Notes under the pieces: generated by a model | Seen by the model: the letters and a program-made list of their open reading frames with translations, nothing else | Told to the model about the DNA's origin: nothing | The model's database searches: none | Shown: in pieces, positions 8,073 to 15,561 of the stretch | How the letters are laid out: each line of letters starts with the position of its first letter | How positions within the stretch are numbered: the stretch's first letter is position 1 | Program-made: the position numbers and the translations under genes | Assembly (NCBI RefSeq): GCF_900100045.1 | Contig: NZ_FNEA01000026.1 | Span: 1 to 61,814, forward strand | DNA from: Paracoccus denitrificans | Lineage (GTDB): Bacteria; Pseudomonadota; Alphaproteobacteria; Rhodobacterales; Rhodobacteraceae | Length of the DNA stretch: 61,814 nt | Direction of reading: 5' to 3'

Positions 8073-8213
8073 GGGCGGGAACCTGGTGCGCTGAACGGGG
8101 TTCCCGCCCAGGAATTGCTCAGGCGCGGCATGAGCCACCGCCCCAGCCTCAGCCTCGCCCAGATCAGCGGCAGCGCTGGATACGACCCAGCGACAGATGA
8201 CAGGAGACAAGTG

Positions 8214-8423
8214 ATGCCCCCGCAACCGTTCAAAGGCGAACTGCCCGCATCGATCTTCCAGCCGGATGAGGTCAAGGCACGCAACTGGTGGGCCGCGCTG
8301 ACCGAGCCGGAACAGGAAGAGCGCATCTACGACCTGACCCAAGTGCTGGAATTCTACGGCATCGACCTGCCCGACAGCGATGAGCGCTGGATGATGGCCT
8401 GCTGGGAAAACGAATTCGCCTGA
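8214..8423 (+). CDS. Small hypothetical acidic protein
   Basis: 69 residues from the ATG at 8214, preceded by a good AGGAGA ribosome binding site (spacing 7). The frame upstream is open to 8115, but the binding site decides for 8214. The protein is acidic with many Trp and ends DSDERWMMACWENEFA. No family is recognised. Confidence 0.5.
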   Translation: MPPQPFKGELPASIFQPDEVKARNWWAALTEPEQEERIYDLTQVLEFYGIDLPDSDERWMMACWENEFA

Positions 8424-8750
8424 CCCCGTCCCTACGGCCCGTCGTGATGCGAGCGGGCCGGGGTCAGGCTGCGCGCAAACCACATTCCGACCGCCCCCAC
8501 GAGGCTGGGGCGGAATGGGGTTTGCGGCCGCCCATCGGGCGGCACTCCTTAACGCTGTCGCCGGTCAAGATACCCTACATCTCCATCGCGCTTTGACCGT
8601 GCTTGCGCTGCACTGTTGGTTGCCATGCACAAACCCGGAGGTATGTAGCGGGCCTCAGTTGGGCTCCTTGAAGTCAACTCGGCAGCGGATAGAAATAGCA
8701 GCCCTCAAAATAACCTTGCAAATCGGGAATTAAACTCCATAAATGCAAGG
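8424..8750. other. Gap of 327 bases with a large imperfect palindrome
   Basis: No convincing gene. A short plus-strand frame (8515-8733) lacks a binding site and family resemblance. The main content is the long hairpin at 8474-8526 and a smaller hairpin (GCCGCCC/GGGCGGC) right after it. The last part before 8751 is A/T-rich and probably holds the promoter of the ATPase gene. Confidence 0.4.
8474..8526. repeat. Long imperfect inverted repeat (hairpin)
   Basis: The arms pair CGCAAACC with GGTTTGCG, CATTCCG with CGGAATG, and CGCCCC with GGGGCG around a loop of about 9 nt. There is no T-run, so it is not an ordinary terminator. It may be a recombination or transposition remnant, or a folded RNA. 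Confidence 0.45.
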
Positions 8751-9923
8751 ATGTTGATCGAGCGCCGTATCACCGCAACCGTGAAGTCCCTTCTGGACGA
8801 CAGTCCCGCCGTTGCCCTGCTGGGGCCGCGCCAGGTAGGCAAGACCACGCTGGCCCAGGAGCTGGGGGATGCGCGCCCCTCGCTCTATCTCGATCTCGAA
8901 TCCAGCGCCGACCGGGCCAGGCTCTCGGACCCCGAACTCTACCTTTTGGCGCATGAGGACAAGCTGGTCATCCTTGACGAGGTCCAGCGGGTGCCGGACC
9001 TGTTCCAGAACCTGCGCGGCCTGATCGACCGGGGGCGGCGCAAGGGGCTGAGGGCGGGCCGGTTCCTGCTGCTCGGCTCCGCTTCCATCGACCTGCTGCG
9101 GCAATCCGGCGAGACGCTGGCGGGCCGGATCGCCTATGCCGAACTCGCCCCCCTCGATGCGCTGGAGGTTCCCGCTGCCGATCTGGACCGGCTCTGGCTG
9201 CGCGGCGGCTTTCCCGACAGCTTCCTCGCCAAGGGCGATCAGGCCAGCCTGCGCTGGCGGCGCGACTTCATCCGCACCTATCTGGAGCGCGACATTCCCG
9301 CACTCGGCCCCCGCATCGCGGCCGAGACGCTGCGGCGCTTCTGGACCATGCTGGCGCATCGGCAATCCGGCCTGTCGAACGCCGCCGAACTTGCCCGCGC
9401 GCTTGGGGTCGATGCCAAGACCGTCGCCTCCTATCTCGATCTGCTGGTCGATCTGATGCTGGTGCGCCGCCTGGAGCCCTGGCATGCGAATATCGGCAAG
9501 CGGCTGGTCAAGTCCCCGCGCATCTATGTGCGCGACACTGGCATCCTGCACGCGCTTCTGGGGCTGACGACGCTGGATGACGTTCTTGGCCACCCCGTTG
9601 CGGGGGCGAGCTGGGAGGGGCTGATCATCGAGACCGCCCATGCCCTGATGCCGGAAGGGACGCAGGCGCAGTTCTACCGCAGCGGTGCGGGGGCCGAGGT
9701 CGATCTGGTGCTCACCCTGCCGGGCGGCGCGGTCTGGGCCGTCGAGGTCAAGCGCAACCTTGCGCCCAAGGTCGAGCGCGGCTTCCACTCGGCCTGCGAA
9801 GACCTGAAGCCAGAGCGGCGGATCGTGGTCTATCCGGGGGATGAGGCTTTCCCGCTGCCGAACGGCATCGAGGTCATGTCGCTGCACCAGTTCGGGCGGG
9901 ATCTGCTGGCGCTTCATCCGTAA
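8751..9923 (+). CDS. AAA-type ATPase with DUF4143 domain
   Basis: 390 residues. Walker A GPRQVGKT lies at 25-32, Walker B with the typical LDEVQRVPDLF at 75-85, and the C-terminal DUF4143 block includes WEGLIIE, YRSGAGAEVDLVL and VWAVEVKRN, a restriction-nuclease-like strand pattern. Length fits the family (380-420). These ATPases are widespread in mobile regions; their function is not established. It is a single gene on the plus strand between the exported-protein cassette and the TA module. Confidence 0.88.
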   Translation: MLIERRITATVKSLLDDSPAVALLGPRQVGKTTLAQELGDARPSLYLDLESSADRARLSDPELYLLAHEDKLVILDEVQRVPDLFQNLRGLIDRGRRKGLRAGRFLLLGSASIDLLRQSGETLAGRIAYAELAPLDALEVPAADLDRLWLRGGFPDSFLAKGDQASLRWRRDFIRTYLERDIPALGPRIAAETLRRFWTMLAHRQSGLSNAAELARALGVDAKTVASYLDLLVDLMLVRRLEPWHANIGKRLVKSPRIYVRDTGILHALLGLTTLDDVLGHPVAGASWEGLIIETAHALMPEGTQAQFYRSGAGAEVDLVLTLPGGAVWAVEVKRNLAPKVERGFHSACEDLKPERRIVVYPGDEAFPLPNGIEVMSLHQFGRDLLALHP

Positions 9924-10147
9924 GCAATGCGGGTGCCCAAAGGGCGGCGTCGGGGATCGATCTTCTTCATGGGCGGAGAAAGCTGGGAACCGGGGCGCAG
10001 CGCCTGGTCCGACATTTTGCGGGTGGTAGGTCAGTACCGGGCCCCGCAAAATAATAGTCGGTCACTAATATTTGGCGAAATCGCGAAAAGTAGCCCACTT
10101 CGGGCCATGGTCTACAGCCGGCGCAGGACAGCTTTGCACCACCCGGA

Positions 10148-10654
10148 TCAGGTAAGATCCAGCACCTCGAAACTATCGGGTTGGCGCGAGAGGATGCGCC
10201 CATAGCCCAGAAACCCCATCGAATCGGCACTGACATTCCCGCATGCGCAACTGGCCACGCCGATCCTTGCCTTTGCGGGCGCGGGACAGTCGCGATGCCA
10301 GCTTTCCGCCACATCGCCACAAAGCAGACATTTCACCCTGAAGGGGCCGGGAACCATGTCCGGCTCCCCGGACAGATCGTCCATGAAGGCCTTTTCATCG
10401 GCCATGCGCCGGAAACCATCAGCCCTGACCTGCGCCTGAAGCGCTGCAATCGGCCCGCCGGAACCCGGCACCGGTTCGCTCGCGGCCAAGCTGTCGTAAA
10501 GCCCGCGCTCTTCCGGCCCCATCGCGCCCAGATCGGCGGCCGTCGCCAGTGCGTAGAGTCGGCGGCAGGCGCGGACGTCAAGCCGCGTAGCCGTGGTTCT
10601 GCCGGCCGCGAGCCGCGCCAAGACCGGATAATCGCTGAGCAGATAAGTCATCAT
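10148..10654 (-). CDS. Zinc-binding hypothetical protein
   Basis: 168 residues from the first of two adjacent ATGs, with GGAGAG at the right distance upstream. Residues 1-75 are helical (SDYPVLARLAAGRTTATRLDVRACR). The C-terminal part holds CLLCGD, a CAxxGN-like SCACGN pair and a conserved-looking D-Cys-P, likely one four-cysteine zinc site. No family is recognised. Its role in the island is unknown; it could be a truncated plasmid-type protein. Confidence 0.55.
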   Translation of the reverse strand: MMTYLLSDYPVLARLAAGRTTATRLDVRACRRLYALATAADLGAMGPEERGLYDSLAASEPVPGSGGPIAALQAQVRADGFRRMADEKAFMDDLSGEPDMVPGPFRVKCLLCGDVAESWHRDCPAPAKARIGVASCACGNVSADSMGFLGYGRILSRQPDSFEVLDLT

Positions 10655-10739
10655 CAAGCTCTCCACGCCCAAGGGGCGCATATGCCAACATTGCAATTTT
10701 ACCCTTCGAGCATCGTGCCATCGCACAGACCCATGCTGG

Positions 10740-11027
10740 TCACAAATGCCGCTCGACGTCCTGTGCACCGTGCAGGATGCGGACGATTTCCAGCGTATCG
10801 CCCAGATCCCGGAAAAAGATGATATGCGACCCGCTCAGGCACTTCAGATAGCCGGGCCGAACGTCAACTTTCCTGCCGCGCCTTTCGCCCGAAGCCAGCG
10901 CGTGGCAGGTGTCGCGCAGCTCCTCCGCATACCGCCGGGCTTGCGCCAGACCCCATTCGCCTTCCGTATAATCCCAGATATCCTCCAGATCGACCGTTGC
11001 CGCGACGGTGAAGGCCAATGCCTTCAC
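10740..11027 (-). CDS. parE: ParE-type toxin (RelE/ParE superfamily)
   Basis: 95 residues starting at a GTG that overlaps the antitoxin stop (GTGA). The pattern AATVDLEDIWDYTEGEWGLAQARRYAEELRDTCHAL, then VRPGYLKCLSGSHIIFFR and EIVRILHG, is typical of ParE toxins, which poison DNA gyrase. It has no ATG start of its own in frame, and translation is coupled to the antitoxin. It forms a ParDE module that would stabilise the island. Confidence 0.88.
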   Translation of the reverse strand: MKALAFTVAATVDLEDIWDYTEGEWGLAQARRYAEELRDTCHALASGERRGRKVDVRPGYLKCLSGSHIIFFRDLGDTLEIVRILHGAQDVERHL

Positions 11028-11269
11028 GCATTGCGACCGGCCATCTTGCGGGCAATGAACTGATCGAGGTCGAAGCCCTCCGCCCGGCCGGAGTCCTCTC
11101 CCGCGATCAGGGCGTCCTGGAGGGCCTTTACCTTGGCCTCGTGCTCCTCCAGAAGCCGCAGCCCCGCCCGCACCACGTCGCTGGCCGAGCCATAGCGGCC
11201 GCCCTTCACCTGCGCGTCGATGAAGCTGACGAAGTGATCGCCGAGCGAAACCGAAGTGTTGCGGGACAT
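11024..11269 (-). CDS. parD: ParD-type antitoxin (ribbon-helix-helix)
   Basis: 81 residues. MSRNTSVSLGDHFVSFIDAQVKGGRYGSASDVVRAGLRLLEE is the standard ParD RHH domain, followed by the toxin-binding tail ending FDLDQFIARKMAGRNA. The start at 11269 is set by a perfect AGGAGG 5 nt upstream. It precedes parE with a 4-nt overlap and should repress the pair's promoter. Confidence 0.9.
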   Translation of the reverse strand: MSRNTSVSLGDHFVSFIDAQVKGGRYGSASDVVRAGLRLLEEHEAKVKALQDALIAGEDSGRAEGFDLDQFIARKMAGRNA

Positions 11270-11373
11270 GCGGGCCTCCTGTGCGTCGATACCGGAAATT
11301 ACCAAGAAATCGTATCAGCCGCAATTGCCGGCTCTCCGTCGCCGGATGTGCATATTGGCACAAGCGCATGCTG

Positions 11374-12735
11374 TCATATGCCCCTCTGCGATGAAGCGTT
11401 TGGTCGAGAGCCGCGCGAATTCGTCAGCGCCTGCACCGCCCGCGCCTGATCCAGCCGCGTCTTTGCCTCGCCGGTGAAGGATTGCCATACTGGCGAGGCC
11501 TCGATGACCCCGGCCAGGGTCGAGGCTGTGTAGGTCGTGCCGAACGCCTGCTTCGCCCCATGGGCTACATAGGCCACGGTTTCCGGCCATTTCAGCCAGC
11601 GCGGACTGGCATCGGCGAGGCGATTGACCCAACCCGCAACCCCGCGCAGGAAGCCGGACAGACCGCCGAGCAACCCCGGACCTCCCCGTGGCTGGCGCAG
11701 GGCTTCCAGCCCGTCGCTGAGAACCGGCGCCAGCGCGTTGTGCATTTCGCGGTTGCGATCTGCATCGTGATGCGTCCAGGCGCCCATCTCCCCCGGCGTT
11801 TCCAGCCGCTCCAGCAGCACCGGGTCGGGATCGATCTGCCGGATGGCGGCGATCAGCCCACCGGCAGCGATGGCATGGACCGTCTCGGCCTCCCGAATCC
11901 GTCTGGCGACCGTGTCCTGCATGACCAGGTCGCGGCGGCGCTCTTCCTCGTCGGCAAGGCGACGGGCCTCTTCGGCGCGCAAGATGGCAATCTCGGCGTC
12001 CTTCTGCGCCTTCAGCCGCTCCTGCTCGGCCTTCCACGCCCCGCGGTCCAGACGGCGGCGGCGCGGCCCCGTCCGGGCCTGCCCATGCTTCGCTCCGACC
12101 TCGGCATGATAGCGGTCCTGCCAGCCGCGCATCGCCTGCTTGTAGCTGCGAGACGGCGAGCCGGACCAGCCGTGATCCTTGTGCCGGTCCTGCTCGCGGT
12201 GACCCTCATGACAGCGCTTGGCGTCCATGCGCATATTGCCCTCTGCACATATGGGCACCGCCAGCACATGCACATGCGGGTGGGCTTCATCGAGATGCTC
12301 GACGATGCTCAGCACCTCGGCCGCGTTGCGCGCTGCATCGTCCTTAGCGAAGGCGATCACGTCCTTGCGCCAGCGCAGGTAATCGGCCTCGTTCATGTCC
12401 TCGACCGGATCCGGAAAGCTGAAGACGCTGGCGATCAGCACATGCGTGTCGCTGCGGATGCCCCGCGCGGCGTCCTTGCGATCCGGCTGCTCCTTGCGCA
12501 GTTGACGCAGTAGCTTGTTCTGTTCAGCAATACGCTGCTCGATCAGCGCGACCACCTCCGAGGGCTGGATGCCTTCGAGGATAGTGGGCGGCTGCGGGTT
12601 CTCGACATGCGGGCAGGCCCCGTCAAGCCGCTCCGCCTCGTCTGCGATCTCTCGGACCGACCGGCTCTTGCTGTTGCCCTTGCGCGAATAGGTCTGCTTG
12701 TGCGCGAAGATGGATTTCCCGAAGCGGTCAGACAT
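11374..12735 (-). CDS. MobV/Pre-type relaxase (plasmid mobilization protein)
   Basis: 453 residues. The HUH metal-binding motif HPHVHVLAVP lies at 152-161, preceded by IVEHLDEA, as in the Pre/Mob (MobV) family. The N-terminal part carries the nicking domain, residues about 230-290 form a highly charged coiled coil (KAEQERLKAQKDAEIAIL...), and the C-terminal 130 residues are unlike the core. It would nick an oriT and pilot the single strand during mobilization by a helper conjugation system. It overlaps the HTH replication-type gene upstream by 8 nt. No coupling protein or mating-pair genes are in the window, so the element is mobilizable at best. Confidence 0.8.
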   Translation of the reverse strand: MSDRFGKSIFAHKQTYSRKGNSKSRSVREIADEAERLDGACPHVENPQPPTILEGIQPSEVVALIEQRIAEQNKLLRQLRKEQPDRKDAARGIRSDTHVLIASVFSFPDPVEDMNEADYLRWRKDVIAFAKDDAARNAAEVLSIVEHLDEAHPHVHVLAVPICAEGNMRMDAKRCHEGHREQDRHKDHGWSGSPSRSYKQAMRGWQDRYHAEVGAKHGQARTGPRRRRLDRGAWKAEQERLKAQKDAEIAILRAEEARRLADEEERRRDLVMQDTVARRIREAETVHAIAAGGLIAAIRQIDPDPVLLERLETPGEMGAWTHHDADRNREMHNALAPVLSDGLEALRQPRGGPGLLGGLSGFLRGVAGWVNRLADASPRWLKWPETVAYVAHGAKQAFGTTYTASTLAGVIEASPVWQSFTGEAKTRLDQARAVQALTNSRGSRPNASSQRGI

Positions 12736-13585
12736 AACGCAAGCCCTCGTTGAAGCCTGCAGCGCACACTTCGCTGCGGGAAACCAGCTCCAGGTCCAGC
12801 GCCATGCGGACCTGCCCGACGCTCAGGGTTCGGCACAGGGGATGACGGGATTTGATCCAGTCGGCAGTTTTGGCCGCATGCGCCGGGGTCGGTTCCTCAG
12901 GCGATTCCGGCTCGTCTTCGATATAATCGCGCCAGCGGCCCGTCCTGAACCAGTTATCCGAGAAACAGACCTTTGAGCGCGTATAGCCTGCGGTCTCCAG
13001 CGCATAGCGCTTTACAGCCGAGAGAAGCTTTTCATGCCCGACCTCCTGCATGGCAGCTTCGACGTGATGCAGGCAGGTCGCTTCGTCGCGACATCGGTCG
13101 ATTGGATAGGCCTTCAATATCTCCAGAGATTCCGCCGCCGCCTCGCGTGCACGCGCACGCGAAGGTGGTTTATGGATGGTTTCAGGATGGTTTGGGGTCC
13201 GCTGTGGACGGGGTACCGGGTCCGCAGCGGACCCCGTTCCGGGTTCACGGTAGACCCCGTCCTCTGTGGACCCCGTCTCATCATCGGGTTCGGCAATGCC
13301 CTCCAGCGTGCGGACGGCGGCAAGGGAAATGCGATAGACGACGGTAAAACCGTTCTTGCAGGCACGGCGGCCGGTCTCGATCAGGATGCCTTCGTTCAGG
13401 AACTCGTTGATCGTGCGCTTGACGGTGGTTTCGCCAAGCTCGGTGTGCCGCTGGATCGTTCCCTTGGAACACCAGATGCCAGACCCGTCATCGCTGGCCT
13501 TGTCGGCCAGAAACATGATGATCTGCTTTCGGACCGGACTGCCGAAGCGCCGCCCGGCGCAAAGATTCGCAACCTTCCAGCTCAT
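12728..13585 (-). CDS. HTH plasmid replication-type protein
   Basis: 285 residues from the ATG at 13585, chosen for GGGGAGG upstream. A winged-helix HTH is visible at about 15-75 (PVRKQIIMFLADKASDDG, then IWCSKGTIQRHTELGETTVKRTINEFLNEGIL). A proline/threonine-rich linker follows (about 100-145), then a second region with CRDEATCLHHVEAAMQEVG and CFSDNWFRTGRWRDYI. Similar HTH proteins sit beside relaxases in small mobilizable elements and plasmids, and are often annotated as replication or helix-turn-helix proteins. The linker-coding DNA contains a cluster of repeats, see 13218-13234. Confidence 0.55.
   Translation of the reverse strand: MSWKVANLCAGRRFGSPVRKQIIMFLADKASDDGSGIWCSKGTIQRHTELGETTVKRTINEFLNEGILIETGRRACKNGFTVVYRISLAAVRTLEGIAEPDDETGSTEDGVYREPGTGSAADPVPRPQRTPNHPETIHKPPSRARAREAAAESLEILKAYPIDRCRDEATCLHHVEAAMQEVGHEKLLSAVKRYALETAGYTRSKVCFSDNWFRTGRWRDYIEDEPESPEEPTPAHAAKTADWIKSRHPLCRTLSVGQVRMALDLELVSRSEVCAAGFNEGLRYV
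13218..13234. repeat. 17-bp palindrome within a repeat cluster
   Basis: GGGTCCGC and GCGGACCC flank a single central base. Around it (about 13190-13275) short copies of GGACCCCGT or its complement recur four or five times. It lies in the linker-coding part of the HTH gene and may be a protein-binding or origin site, or only a low-complexity linker. Confidence 0.4.
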
Positions 13586-13626
13586 GCCGCACCTCCCCAT
13601 GGGGTTGCGCGGCGAGGCGCTGTGAC

Positions 13627-13655
13627 ATAATCTTTGGGCAGAAGACCTTTGACAG
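13627..13655 (-). promoter_or_regulatory. Candidate promoter of the HTH/relaxase operon
   Basis: On the minus strand CTGTCA (13655-13650) and GATTAT (13632-13627) are separated by 17 nt. This would start a transcript about 35 nt before the HTH gene's ATG. Confidence 0.35.
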
Positions 13656-13657
13656 TG

Positions 13658-13697
13658 CCGTCGGATGGAGTGCCAGCTCCTCCGACGGTTTTCTTTT
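13658..13697 (+). terminator. Strong Rho-independent terminator without an assigned gene
   Basis: CCGTCGGA pairs with TCCGACGG, with a nested GGAG/CTCC stem, followed by TTTTCTTTT. No plus-strand protein gene ends here. A plus-strand promoter-like pair (TTGCGC at 13605, TAATCT at 13628, 17 nt apart) lies just upstream, so a transcript of about 60 nt could end here. Confidence 0.6.
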
Positions 13698-13711
13698 GCG
13701 CAGAGGTCAAG

Positions 13712-13731
13712 CCGCAAAACTGCGGGACACC
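13712..13731. repeat. Stem-loop followed by GACACC, copy 1
   Basis: CCGCA-AAAC-TGCGG followed directly by GACACC. A similar unit lies 54 nt further on. The form (inverted repeat plus a fixed 3' flank) resembles origin-of-transfer or replication-origin structures, which suits a position upstream of the HTH and relaxase genes. Confidence 0.45.
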
Positions 13732-13760
13732 TGCGTCATAACCTATTGATTTGCATGCTG

Positions 13761-13785
13761 CCGCATTGCACGAATGCGGGACACC
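13761..13785. repeat. Stem-loop followed by GACACC, copy 2
   Basis: CCGCATT-GCACG-AATGCGG followed directly by GACACC. It shares the pattern and the 11-base string TGCGGGACACC with copy 1. It ends about 33 nt before the tRNA-Tyr 3' end. Confidence 0.45.
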
Positions 13786-13818
13786 ACTTCGTTGATTTCG
13801 TTCAGTTTTCAGAAGAAG

Positions 13819-13902
13819 TGGTGGGCGACCCTGGAATCGAACCAGGCATGGGTCTCCCCGGCGGAGTTACAGTCCGCTGCCGCACCTTGCAGCACGTCGC
13901 CC
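13819..13902 (-). tRNA. tRNA-Tyr (anticodon GTA)
   Basis: The minus strand folds into a complete cloverleaf: acceptor GGGCGAC/GTCGCCC with encoded ACCA, D-stem GCTG/CGGC, anticodon stem GCGGA/TCCGC with loop CTGTAAC (anticodon GTA), a 13-nt variable arm as usual for tRNA-Tyr, and T-arm CCTGG/CCAGG with TTCGATT. It marks the border between the mobilizable island on the left and core chromosome on the right, and its 3' end faces the island. Confidence 0.95.
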
Positions 13903-14066
13903 GCCGAACGCTCTCGGCGTGAAGCGGTGATTATCCCGCCCGGCAGGGGGCGTCAAGCAGGGATCAGCGGAAAAGTCGCACTTCATTGCAGCCCCTGCCG
14001 CACCGTCGCGACGGTTGCATTCGGCGGCATTTTCTGCGCAGTCGGAGGGGCAACCGGGAATGCGAC

Positions 14067-14864
14067 ATGGCCGAGAAACCACAGAAATCCAAGAAACCCA
14101 CCTGGGTCATCGACAAGGAGCGCGCGCGCCGCGCCGCCGCGGCCGAAACCGTCTGGCTCTTCGGCCTGCATGCGGTGCGCGACGCCCTGGCCAATCCCAG
14201 GCGCGAAAAGCTGCGGCTGGTGGTCACGCGGAACGCGCTGGACCGGCTCGGCCCACTGCCGCCGGACCTGGCGCATGAAATCGTGGACGCCCGCACCTTC
14301 GACCGCGCGGTGCCGCTGCCCGCCGAAAGCGTGCATCAAGGCGCCGCGCTGGAGGTCAGGCCGCTGAAATGGGGCAGCCTGGTCGATCTGGCGCTGTCCG
14401 GGCCGGGCCGCCCGCTGCTGGTGGCGCTGGACCGGGTGACCGACCCGCATAATGTCGGTGCCATCCTGCGTTCGGCCGAAGTCTTTGGCGCGCGGGCGGT
14501 CATCGCGCCGGCGCGGCATTCCGCGCCCGAGACCGGCGCACTGGCCAAGACCGCCTCGGGCGCGTTGGAACGCCAGCCCTATCTGCGGGTCACCAACCTG
14601 GCCGATACGCTGATCGAACTGCAATCCATGGGTTATACCGTGCTGGGCCTCGACGGCACCGGGGACGAGCTCTTGCCCGAGGCGCTGCGCGACCTGTCGG
14701 GCCGGGCGATCTGCCTGGTGCTCGGCGCCGAGGGGCCGGGCCTGCGCGAACGCACGCGCGAGACCTGCGACCGCATCCTGCGCATTCCCTTTGCTGCGGA
14801 TTTCGGCTCGCTCAACGTCTCGAACGCGGCCGCAGTAGCGCTTTACGCCGCTTCACAGATCTGA
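14067..14864 (+). CDS. rlmB: 23S rRNA (guanosine-2'-O-)-methyltransferase RlmB
   Basis: 265 residues. It methylates the 2'-OH of G2251 in the 23S peptidyl-transferase P-loop. The N-terminal substrate-binding part (WLFGLHAVRDAL at about 31-42) is followed by the SPOUT knot with DRVTDPHNVGAILRSAEVFGA, LVLGAEGPGL and IPFAADFGSLNVSNAAAVALY, the three trademark SpoU motifs. A basic N-terminus of 25 residues precedes the domain. It is the first core gene after tRNA-Tyr. Confidence 0.93.
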   Translation: MAEKPQKSKKPTWVIDKERARRAAAAETVWLFGLHAVRDALANPRREKLRLVVTRNALDRLGPLPPDLAHEIVDARTFDRAVPLPAESVHQGAALEVRPLKWGSLVDLALSGPGRPLLVALDRVTDPHNVGAILRSAEVFGARAVIAPARHSAPETGALAKTASGALERQPYLRVTNLADTLIELQSMGYTVLGLDGTGDELLPEALRDLSGRAICLVLGAEGPGLRERTRETCDRILRIPFAADFGSLNVSNAAAVALYAASQI

Positions 14865-14964
14865 GCCGAGGCTTCACATCGGCGCTAGAAACCGCCCGTC
14901 CCGGTTGAGAATCCTCGGCCGATTTGCCAGATCGGTAACACAGCTCCCTCATCCGCGCACCGCC

Positions 14965-15378
14965 ATGATTCGACCGATTCTCGCCAGCATGATCCTTGCC
15001 CTGCCCTTTGGCGGGGCAATGGCGCAGGATTGGGCACTGGATGGCATGGACCCCGTCTCTTACGGGACCGAGCACGCCGCCGTGCCCGGGCGTACCGATC
15101 TGGTCACGGTGTGGCGCGGACAGGCCTGGCATTTCGCCAGCGAGCAGAACCGCAATCTTTTCGAGGCCAATCCACGGGCCTACGCCCCCGGCCTGGGCGG
15201 GCTTTGCGTCCTCGCCCTGTCCGAAGGCCGCTCGGAGCCCGGAAATCCGCGCTATTTCGTGGTGATCGGCCAGCGCACGTATTTTGTGCGCTCGGAACAG
15301 GCGCGTGAGCGACTTCTTGCCGATCCGCAGCGCATTCTGATGCGCGCCAAGGCCGCCTGGACCCGGATGAACCCCTGA
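14965..15378 (+). CDS. Exported YHS-domain protein
   Basis: 137 residues from the ATG at 14965, which begins a Sec signal peptide (MIRPILASMILALPFGGAMAQ). The mature part carries a YHS-type pattern: LDGMDPVSYGTEHA, then TVWRGQAWHFASEQNRNLFEANPRAYAPGLGGLC. The classic Cys of metal-binding YHS domains is not kept in the first part, so its ligand is unknown. Such proteins are frequent periplasmic partners in alphaproteobacteria. Confidence 0.8.
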   Translation: MIRPILASMILALPFGGAMAQDWALDGMDPVSYGTEHAAVPGRTDLVTVWRGQAWHFASEQNRNLFEANPRAYAPGLGGLCVLALSEGRSEPGNPRYFVVIGQRTYFVRSEQARERLLADPQRILMRAKAAWTRMNP

Positions 15379-15490
15379 ATTTCACTTTTTTGCGATCAAG
15401 GTGGAACTTTTTGGCCACGGTTCCCATTTATTTACCGAACATGGCCACGGAACGGTCATGTTCAGATCACTGTCCCTCGTTCCGCGACTT

Positions 15491-15524
15491 GCGCCCGGCC
15501 AGACCTCTGGACCGGGCGCTTTTT
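15491..15524 (+). terminator. Rho-independent terminator
   Basis: GCGCCCGG/CCGGGCGC with an inner CCAGA/TCTGG stem, followed by five T. It lies 113 nt after the YHS gene and 38 nt before the CoA-binding gene; the leader between is unassigned and could include a small RNA. Confidence 0.7.
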
Positions 15525-15561
15525 CCATGCCACTTTCGGTTGAGATCTGGGGGAGGATCAC

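Larger units (their letters stand above)
1..13818. mobile_element. Mobilizable genomic island next to tRNA-Tyr (left end outside window)
   Basis: The stretch up to the 3' end of tRNA-Tyr holds only accessory functions: a restriction-modification-like operon, a ParDE toxin-antitoxin pair, a DUF4143 ATPase, a MobV/Pre-type relaxase and an HTH replication-type protein. Everything to the right is housekeeping chromosome. The tRNA lies on the minus strand with its CCA end facing the island, which is the usual geometry when an element integrates in the 3' half of a tRNA. The defence operon is visibly more A/T-rich than the chromosome. No integrase and no second copy of the tRNA-Tyr 3' end is visible; both would be expected left of position 1. 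Confidence 0.6.

Noticed and set aside
13605..13633. TTGCGC-N17-TAATCT as a confirmed plus-strand promoter
   Set aside because: Weak hexamers in GC-rich DNA; kept only as support for a possible small RNA, not annotated as a feature.
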